From contig JAEETM010000104.1 of the NCBI GenBank assembly GCA_016290335.1, positions 1-10,615 of the forward strand: a DNA stretch of 10,615 bases. The letters are read 5' to 3'. Each line of letters begins with the position of its first letter. Positions within the stretch are counted from its first letter, which is position 1. This document shows, in pieces, positions 5,874-10,615 of the stretch. Source of the stretch: Treponema sp. Lineage in GTDB: Bacteria > Spirochaetota > Spirochaetia > Treponematales > Treponemataceae. The notes below the pieces were generated by a model. The model was given only the letters and a program-made list of their open reading frames with translations. It was not told the DNA's origin and ran no database searches. Made by a program: the position numbers and the translations under genes.

Positions 5874-7360
5874 TCCTTGGACTTAGCAAATCGAAATACT
5901 GCAAAGGGATACAGTGTCCGAAAATACTCTGGATGGACAAGTACAAGCCGGAAGAGGCGGAGGATGTTCTTCCCGAAGCGATTTTGGCAAACGGCAACAG
6001 GGTTGGGGATCTGGCAAGGCGGTATTTCGGTCAATATAACCTTGTGGAATTCGATTATGACAAAAATGTCATGACGGAAAAGACAAAACAGTTCATGCAA
6101 ACCGGTTCTGAGAATATCGCGGAAGCGGCGTTCCTGACTGATGGTCTGTATTGCGCCGTGGATATCCTGCATAAGAATGGCAGCGGATATGACATTGTTG
6201 AGGTAAAGAGTTCTACCGGCGTAACGGACATCTATATAGAGGATATGGCCTTTCAGTATTACGTTCTGAAACGGTGCAGGATTCATGTGAAGAGAGTGTT
6301 CCTGATGTACCTGAACAACAAATATGTAAGACATGGGGAACTTGATTTAAAAAAACTGTTTACCCTGGAAGAGTTTACGGAGGTTGTGAAAGGAAAATAC
6401 GACGAGGTCGAGACCAATATCAAATCCATACGTGATTACGTGGATACGGTCAGTGAACCGAAACGAGATATTGATGTGTACTGCGAAACTCCTTACACCT
6501 GCGCGTATCGCGGTTATTGCGCGAAACATATTCCGGAGCAATCTGTATTTAATGTGAGCCGACTGACTACGGCGACGAAGTATAAATACTACCACCAAGG
6601 CATTATCACCTTTGAGGATATTGTCAAACAACAGCCGAAGTTAACTAATAGACAGTGGAAACAGGTGGAGGCTGCCTATTATGACAGACCGGACGAAGTA
6701 GATGCTGACGCTATTAAAGATTTTCTGGACACGCTTTCCTATCCGCTGTATCATCTGGATTTTGAAACGTTTATGCAGGCCATACCGGAGTATGATGGTC
6801 TGAGCCCGTATATGCAGATTCCGTTCCAATATTCCCTGCATATCGAGCAGGCTGACGGAACTCTGGAGCACAGGGAATTCTTGGCGAAAGAAGGTACGGA
6901 CCCGCGCCGGGCGATTGCCGAAAGCCTGTGTAAGGACTTCCCGGTTGATGTTTGTGTTCTTGCTTATAATATGTCATTTGAGCGGGGGGTTCTTCAGAAA
7001 CTTGCAGACTGTTTCCCGGATTTGTCTGACCATCTGCTGGCGATACGGGAAAACATACATGATCTAATAGTTCCGTTTCAAAAAATGCAGTATTACAGCA
7101 AGGCGATGAAAGGATCCTATTCCATAAAATACGTACTACCGGCCCTTTGCCCCGGGGATTCCGAACTGGATTATCACGCGCTGGAAGGAGTGCACAATGG
7201 CAGCGAGGCCATGGAAACCTTTGCGAATCTGCCCAATCATACGCCGGAAGAAATCAAAGTCATGCGGAACAATCTGCTGAAATACTGTTGCCTTGATACG
7301 CTGGCCATGGTGAAAGTGTTGGAAAAACTCAGGGAAGCAGTCGCGACAAAACGAAGCTGA
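5870..7360 (+). CDS. DUF2779-family protein: Cas4/RecB-like nuclease plus DEDD-type exonuclease module
   Basis: The ATG at 5870 overlaps the mcrC stop (ATGA) and has AAGGAG at 5855-5860; an upstream ATG at 5849 lacks one. The 496-residue product begins SKYCKGIQCPKILW (8-21), typical of Cas4/AddB-like iron-sulfur nucleases. Residues 80-145 carry a PD-(D/E)XK core, with Asp98 in CAVDIL and Glu111/Lys113 in VEVKSS. Cys205, Cys211 and Cys217, with Cys16 (or Cys11), could hold a 4Fe-4S cluster. Residues 290-485 match the DUF2779 domain, an RNase-H-fold DEDD-like exonuclease: YHLDFETF (294-301, Asp297 and Glu299), LAYNMSFERGVL (364-375) and CCLDTLAMV (473-481, Asp476). Two nuclease modules in one chain suggest DNA or RNA processing. 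Overlap with mcrC implies co-translation and a role beside restriction. Base composition is higher in GC than mcrBC. The family is well supported; the substrate is unknown. Confidence 0.88.
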   Translation: MILGLSKSKYCKGIQCPKILWMDKYKPEEAEDVLPEAILANGNRVGDLARRYFGQYNLVEFDYDKNVMTEKTKQFMQTGSENIAEAAFLTDGLYCAVDILHKNGSGYDIVEVKSSTGVTDIYIEDMAFQYYVLKRCRIHVKRVFLMYLNNKYVRHGELDLKKLFTLEEFTEVVKGKYDEVETNIKSIRDYVDTVSEPKRDIDVYCETPYTCAYRGYCAKHIPEQSVFNVSRLTTATKYKYYHQGIITFEDIVKQQPKLTNRQWKQVEAAYYDRPDEVDADAIKDFLDTLSYPLYHLDFETFMQAIPEYDGLSPYMQIPFQYSLHIEQADGTLEHREFLAKEGTDPRRAIAESLCKDFPVDVCVLAYNMSFERGVLQKLADCFPDLSDHLLAIRENIHDLIVPFQKMQYYSKAMKGSYSIKYVLPALCPGDSELDYHALEGVHNGSEAMETFANLPNHTPEEIKVMRNNLLKYCCLDTLAMVKVLEKLREAVATKRS

Positions 7361-7381
7361 GAAATGCCCGGAGGATAAATT

Positions 7382-8398
7382 ATGTACAAGGTGTATGGGA
7401 CAAGCACGAAGAAAATGCTGAACATGCTGATTCTGGAACTCTTAAAAGTGTATTCGGATGAAAAGCATAAATTGACGCAGCAGGAAATCATAAAGCTTTT
7501 GAAATCGGAATACGGCGTTGAAAACTGTGACCGGCGTTCGGTCAAGGCCAACGTGTTATCGCTGGTAGATATGGGTTATGAAATTTCCATGGATGAAGGT
7601 CAGGGCTATTACCTGATGGAAAGGGATTTGGAAGACGAAGAACTGCGCTGGCTGATTGACGCGGTACTCTTTTCAAAGGCAATAACCGCAAACCAGGCGC
7701 AGCGGCTAATTAAAAAGTTGGAACGTTTCGGAACGAAGTATTTTGAACCAAAAGTGTCTCATGTGCGCACCACTCCGAATATTCCGCGGACGAAGAATAC
7801 GCATGTCATGATGAATGTCAGCGTAATCAATGACGCGATTGATTTGAATAAGAAAATTTCCTTCCGTTACAACAGCTACGGCATGGATTTCAAACTTCAC
7901 GACAAAGGCAGGGATTATATCGTCAATCCGTATCAGATGATTGCGGCCAACGGGTATTATTACCTGCTTTCCAACCTGGATGTGTACGATAACATTGCCT
8001 ATTTCCGCATTGACAAAATTACCAATGTCCGGATTCTGGATGAAAAGGTCAAGCCCATGAAGCAGGTGAAAGGACTGGAAAACGGACTGGATCTGCCGAA
8101 GCATATAGCGGAGCATATTTATATGTTTACCGGGGCAAGCAAAACGGTGAAGCTGCGCTGCAAAAAAGAAGCTGCGGACGCGCTTGCCGACTGGTTTGGC
8201 AGGGATGTAAGGGTTCTTGCGCAGGATGATGACGGTTTTACCGTGCAGCTGACCTGTAACCTGAACGCTATGTACTACTGGGCGCTGCAGTACGGGCATC
8301 TGGTAGAGGTGCTGGAGCCGGCCGAACTGCGCGCGGAAATCAAAGAAGCCGTTGAGGAAATGGCGAAGCGGTACGCTAAGGAGACGCTGATAAAATGA
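7382..8398 (+). CDS. WYL-domain transcriptional regulator
   Basis: The start ATG follows GGAGGA (7370-7375) with six bases between, 21 bases after the DUF2779 gene, so the two are probably co-transcribed. Residues 10-80 form a winged helix-turn-helix of the DeoR-like kind (TQQEIIKLLKSEYGVENCDR at 32-51, then the wing MGYEISMDEGQGYYL). Residues 140-220 are the WYL ligand-sensing domain: ISFRYNSYG (159-167), VNPYQMIAANGYYYLLSNLD (181-200, with Tyr-Tyr-Leu at 193-195 in place of Trp-Tyr-Leu) and YFRIDKI (207-213, Arg209). Residues 254-330 are the C-terminal WCX extension, which ends in a helix typical of oligomeric members. WYL proteins sense nucleic acid or nucleotide ligands and control defence loci such as CRISPR-Cas and BREX. 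Position at the end of the cluster suggests it controls the cluster, probably from the promoter upstream of mcrB. The family is firm; target and ligand are inferred. Confidence 0.93.
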   Translation: MYKVYGTSTKKMLNMLILELLKVYSDEKHKLTQQEIIKLLKSEYGVENCDRRSVKANVLSLVDMGYEISMDEGQGYYLMERDLEDEELRWLIDAVLFSKAITANQAQRLIKKLERFGTKYFEPKVSHVRTTPNIPRTKNTHVMMNVSVINDAIDLNKKISFRYNSYGMDFKLHDKGRDYIVNPYQMIAANGYYYLLSNLDVYDNIAYFRIDKITNVRILDEKVKPMKQVKGLENGLDLPKHIAEHIYMFTGASKTVKLRCKKEAADALADWFGRDVRVLAQDDDGFTVQLTCNLNAMYYWALQYGHLVEVLEPAELRAEIKEAVEEMAKRYAKETLIK

Positions 8399-8417
8399 GT
8401 TTGTACGATGTCCGAGG

Positions 8418-8501
8418 GCTTTTTGCGACTGACAAGGAAATGGCCCGAAGGCGCAGCCGTAGCTGCGTTGAGGGACATTGACGCAGTCAGTCACAAAAAG
8501 C
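8418..8501. repeat. Long imperfect inverted repeat with an inner hairpin (possible dispersed palindromic element)
   Basis: GCTTTTTGCGACTGAC (8418-8433) pairs with GTCAGTCACAAAAAGC (8486-8501), 16 positions with one mismatch (a G-T wobble or A-C, depending on strand). Between the arms, CGCAGC (8452-8457) and GCTGCG (8462-8467) form a perfect 6-bp hairpin with a CGTA tetraloop. The GC-rich, doubly symmetrical design resembles REP-like or MITE-like intergenic elements. It lies 20 bases after the WYL stop. It lacks a T-run, so it is not simply a terminator. Other copies in the genome would confirm the repeat reading. Confidence 0.6.
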
Positions 8502-8611
8502 ACTGGTCAGCGTGCAGACGAATTAATCAGTGTTTCCCTAAATAACTGCAACAGAATAAACAGGTTGCGCAAATAAATACGTAAATAAAACAGATAAATA
8601 TTGTTTCCACG

Positions 8612-8636
8612 GAACCCTGAAAGGGGTTCTTTTTTT
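8612..8636 (+). terminator. Rho-independent terminator closing the mcrBC-DUF2779-WYL block
   Basis: GAACCCT (8612-8618) pairs with GGGGTTC (8623-8629) across a GAAA tetraloop, and seven T follow (8630-8636). It is a textbook intrinsic terminator. It lies 214 bases beyond the WYL stop, after the inverted-repeat element. The rest of the 383-base gap (8502-8611 and 8637-8715) is AT-rich and shows nothing else I can support. Confidence 0.88.
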
Positions 8637-8715
8637 CTGTTTATAAGGCGTACTGCCGCGACAGCCCTACGCCAGAAGCCTTTCTTCAAATGTACATTTT
8701 TTTGTCATGCTGGTC

Positions 8716-8724
8716 TGTTATGAT
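8716..8724 (+). promoter_or_regulatory. Extended -10 promoter candidate upstream of the 208-residue gene
   Basis: TG (8716-8717), one base, then TATGAT (8719-8724) makes an extended -10. The -35 position 17 bases upstream is a poor T-rich sequence. It lies after a strong terminator and 58 bases before the next gene, so the position is right. The same TATGATGTAG string recurs at 1060-1069 upstream of the 152-residue gene. Confidence 0.45.
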
Positions 8725-8781
8725 GTAGTTAGAAAGGAAATTGAAATGCAATAACCAAAATTAAGAAAGGGGTCATAGCAG

Positions 8782-9408
8782 ATGAACGTTGCATATGAAT
8801 CAGGCATAACTGATTACCGAAACAAGGATGTTTTGCAGATCGGTTTTGCAAAATACAAAAAGATGGGCAGTCAGTTTGCTGAATTTGAAAAAGAGTTACA
8901 GAACGGATGGTTTCTTCTTCCTGTCGGCGATGAAACTAAAAAGGAAGAAGAAAATCTGGAAACGGCAAGATTGTTGAAAGAATTATTACTAACGCTACAC
9001 TTTAAACATGTTACGCTTCTGGCTGCATATGAAAATGAAATTTTGCAAGAGGGCCCGAATCAGAATAATGATATAAGCACACTGAAAAGAATATTTGTTA
9101 TGGTTCCGCATGAAAACGGTTTTACAGAAAAATTTCTTCTTGAAACTGTGAAGCTGCTTGCCGAACAATTTAAACAACGGCGTTTTTTCGTAAAGTTTTG
9201 CTCTGCAAACAAAATAAAAAAATACTGTAAAGGAACTGACTACAAATCAGATTTTACAGAAAGCGAAGATGATTTTTTCAGCCTGACAGATGTTTTAGAA
9301 AACGGGATAACAAATAAAAATTATAAATGTATCTTTAAAGGTTTTCGTACACCTTCATCATGGATTGATGCGGTGGTGATGGAGCGAAGCGGAATGCTCT
9401 GGTATTAA
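8782..9408 (+). CDS. Unrecognised 208-residue protein, first gene of a two-gene unit
   Basis: AAGAAAGGGG (8763-8772) precedes the ATG by nine bases. I do not recognise the family with confidence. The N-terminal part (1-55) runs YESGITDYRNKDVLQIGFAK and on to FEKELQNGWFLLPVGDE. Then come an amphipathic helix and a hydrophobic strand, KHVTLLAAYENE (about 75-86). A second strand-helix unit, IFVMVP then FTEKFLLETVKLLAEQFKQR, leads to RFFVKF. This alternation suggests an alpha/beta fold. The middle is loosely reminiscent of DUF3293-type small proteins, but that resemblance is weak and should not be used as a name. No signal peptide, membrane segment or catalytic motif is seen. Composition is AT-rich. 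The next gene follows after 31 bases with the same kind of ribosome site, so the two are probably expressed together. Function unknown. Confidence 0.75.
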   Translation: MNVAYESGITDYRNKDVLQIGFAKYKKMGSQFAEFEKELQNGWFLLPVGDETKKEEENLETARLLKELLLTLHFKHVTLLAAYENEILQEGPNQNNDISTLKRIFVMVPHENGFTEKFLLETVKLLAEQFKQRRFFVKFCSANKIKKYCKGTDYKSDFTESEDDFFSLTDVLENGITNKNYKCIFKGFRTPSSWIDAVVMERSGMLWY

Positions 9409-9439
9409 AACATCAGTTAAAAGAAAGGGGAAAATGAAG

Positions 9440-10432
9440 ATGACTAATTATGAAATGTATGTGCGTGAATTATTACACGAAAACAATCCGGAAACTGGCA
9501 GCCTGCTGGAACGTGCCCGGGCTTTTCTGGAAACCAGCGAAGCCTGCGCCGACATTTTGGGAATTTTTAATTCGGAACTGGACGGCAATTATTCTGAACG
9601 GTTGGACGGGCTGAGTGAACATTTGGAAAAGAATGGTTCTCTTCGTGGCAATCTGAATACGTTTCCCTTTGGCAAACCTTCGCGGGAGACGTATCCGGAA
9701 TTTGTGGGTGTATGCAAAAGGGAGAGAACGATCCGCAGCGTGTTGGATAAGGCAGAAATTCAGTGTGAAAACATGATTAAGGCCTATCCTTACCATGTCC
9801 ACAAAACAATACTGATCCTGACGGATAAATGGGATGACCCGCTGTTCCGGAAGAATTATGCCGGAACGTTTATCAACTATGCGTACAAATATAATATTCT
9901 GTTTATGTTTCTGCTGGTAACGGATTTTGGCGTTTCCCGGATTCCGTTCCTTTCCTGGGACCGCAGAAAAATGTACAACCGCGGGTTTGGGGATGTTGAA
10001 TGGGGCGCACGGCATACAGAAAAGGAAATGTATGAAAATCTGATGGAGAAGCTTGACAGCGGATATCTTTCTTATGTGGAAGAATATCGTAACGGAGACA
10101 ATCATGGTCACAGTATAGGCAGGTTTGAGTTTGACCTTTTGCATAAGACGTTTTATCTTAATACGTTTGATTCTGGTTCAAGTACTACGGACAGAAAGAG
10201 CGGTAAAATTCCGGCGAAAGCTGTCAAAAAGTTTTTGGAAGCCGTTTCTGATTACTGTGAGTTGCCCGAGTCCGAGTATTTTGACAAAAATAATCTGAAC
10301 AAAGCTTCCGTCCTCCACACTGCAGAACTGTTCAACAAGCGTTTTTACTGGTATGCCGCGGAGGAACCGCTTTTTGAAAAGTTGGAGCAGGCGTTCCGGA
10401 ATCTGCTTGCTTCGTTAAAGATGAAGAAGTGA
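9440..10432 (+). CDS. Unrecognised 330-residue protein, second gene of a two-gene unit
   Basis: I chose the ATG at 9440 because GGGG (9427-9430) then stands nine bases away, exactly as in the preceding gene; the ATG at 9434 leaves only three. I do not recognise the family. Residues 1-105 are helical and charged. A central segment (about 120-170) reads KTILILTDKWDDPLFRKNY and then YNILFMFLLVTDFGVSRIPF. These are two buried beta strands, each ending in Thr-Asp, with a helix between them, like a Rossmann-type or von Willebrand A-like core; this is a shape guess only. The hydrophobic run is too short and interrupted to be a clear membrane anchor. The C-terminal third includes FEFDLLHKTFYLNTFDSGSS and a helical tail. 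There is no signal peptide. A small 5-bp hairpin (10437-10449) just after the stop lacks a T-run. Function unknown. Confidence 0.75.
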   Translation: MTNYEMYVRELLHENNPETGSLLERARAFLETSEACADILGIFNSELDGNYSERLDGLSEHLEKNGSLRGNLNTFPFGKPSRETYPEFVGVCKRERTIRSVLDKAEIQCENMIKAYPYHVHKTILILTDKWDDPLFRKNYAGTFINYAYKYNILFMFLLVTDFGVSRIPFLSWDRRKMYNRGFGDVEWGARHTEKEMYENLMEKLDSGYLSYVEEYRNGDNHGHSIGRFEFDLLHKTFYLNTFDSGSSTTDRKSGKIPAKAVKKFLEAVSDYCELPESEYFDKNNLNKASVLHTAELFNKRFYWYAAEEPLFEKLEQAFRNLLASLKMKK

Positions 10433-10493
10433 TGCGCCTCGTAACGAGGTTGCAAGGCATTGTTACTGTTCCTAAAGTTTTCTGTGTAATATC

Positions 10494-10522
10494 TTGTGAC
10501 AGTAATAAAAAGATGATAAAAT
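10494..10522 (+). promoter_or_regulatory. Promoter for a short transcript at the right edge
   Basis: TTGTGA (10494-10499) is followed by a 17-base spacer and TAAAAT (10517-10522). Both boxes are close to the sigma70 consensus and the spacing is ideal. The start would be near 10529. No ORF with a ribosome site follows before the hairpins at 10531-10597. Confidence 0.65.
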
Positions 10523-10528
10523 AATAAT

Positions 10529-10601
10529 TGTCAGTGGAAGAGAGACTGATAAGCCTAAAGGTCTTCTATGATAAAAATTTAATCATAGGAGGCCTTTTAT
10601 T
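10529..10601 (+). ncRNA. Candidate small RNA or attenuator leader
   Basis: Downstream of the promoter a transcript of about 70 bases would hold one small hairpin, TCAGT (10531-10535) with ACTGA (10545-10549) around a purine-rich loop, and then the strong terminator hairpin. No start codon with a Shine-Dalgarno lies between. It could be a stand-alone small RNA or the attenuated leader of a gene beyond the window. I do not recognise a known riboswitch or T-box. Confidence 0.35.
10557..10601 (+). terminator. Strong intrinsic terminator hairpin at the right edge
   Basis: AAAGGTCTTCTATGAT (10557-10572) pairs with ATCATAGGAGGCCTTT (10582-10597) over all 16 positions, two of them G-T wobbles, around a 9-base A/T loop. 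TTTTATTT follows on the + strand, and the AAAG on the other side could let it act in both directions. Confidence 0.8.
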
Positions 10602-10615
10602 TCCATTAATGCTTT

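Noticed and set aside
5663..6334. 223-codon minus-strand ORF
   Set aside because: It is antisense to the mcrC end and the DUF2779 start, both clearly coding on the plus strand, and shows no motif.
8396..8482. A 28-codon ORF overlapping the WYL stop by ATGA
   Set aside because: It runs straight through the inverted-repeat element, has an Arg/Ser-rich product of no known family and no ribosome site, so it is best read as chance.
7706..8503. 265-codon minus-strand ORF
   Set aside because: It lies opposite the well-supported WYL gene and gives a His/Arg/Phe/Ile-rich product with no domain, typical of a shadow frame.
9473..10144. 223-codon minus-strand ORF
   Set aside because: It is antisense to the 330-residue gene, which has a ribosome site and a plausible protein-like composition; the minus-strand product looks like a shadow.
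1..10615. CRISPR array, tRNA or rRNA genes
   Set aside because: I saw no regularly spaced repeats and no tRNA-like cloverleaf or rRNA segment in the window despite the Cas4-like and WYL proteins.

Overview
The window looks like an accessory region of a low-to-mid GC Firmicute. Purine-rich Shine-Dalgarno sites precede nearly every gene. A Nif11-type leader peptide, a WYL regulator, a DUF2779 nuclease and a mobile-element J-protein together suggest a gut-type anaerobe of the Negativicutes/Clostridia sort. The taxonomic guess is inference only.

Left part (1-2650): an IS3-family element ends here, with the last codons of its transposase and a probable right terminal repeat. About 30 bases outside it a near-consensus promoter drives a small protein that joins a Nif11-like RiPP leader (ending in a Val-Ala-Gly-Gly cleavage motif), a short Cys-rich segment and a Hint (hedgehog/intein-type) domain. 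A terminator follows, then an unrecognised 152-residue protein. Next comes a J-domain (DnaJ-like) gene broken by one in-frame stop, then a 3' fragment that duplicates the tail of the 152-residue gene. This stretch looks like eroded mobile or accessory DNA.

Middle (2600-8636): an apparent five-part restriction/defence cluster, all on the + strand. An extended -10 promoter precedes an EVE-like/McrB AAA+ GTPase, then McrC (PD-(D/E)XK nuclease). A DUF2779 protein (Cas4-like nuclease plus DEDD-type exonuclease module) overlaps mcrC by ATGA, and a WYL-domain regulator follows. mcrBC is visibly more AT-rich than the two genes after it, so the locus may be composite. The logical reading is modification-dependent restriction, with the DUF2779 nuclease as a possible accessory processor and the WYL protein as a ligand-responsive controller. 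An inverted-repeat element and a clear rho-independent terminator close the block.

Right part (8637-10615): two unrecognised genes (208 and 330 residues) share the same Shine-Dalgarno design and form a likely two-gene operon. The window ends with a good promoter followed by a short hairpin and a strong terminator-like hairpin and no ORF between them, which suggests a small RNA or an attenuated leader for a gene beyond the edge.
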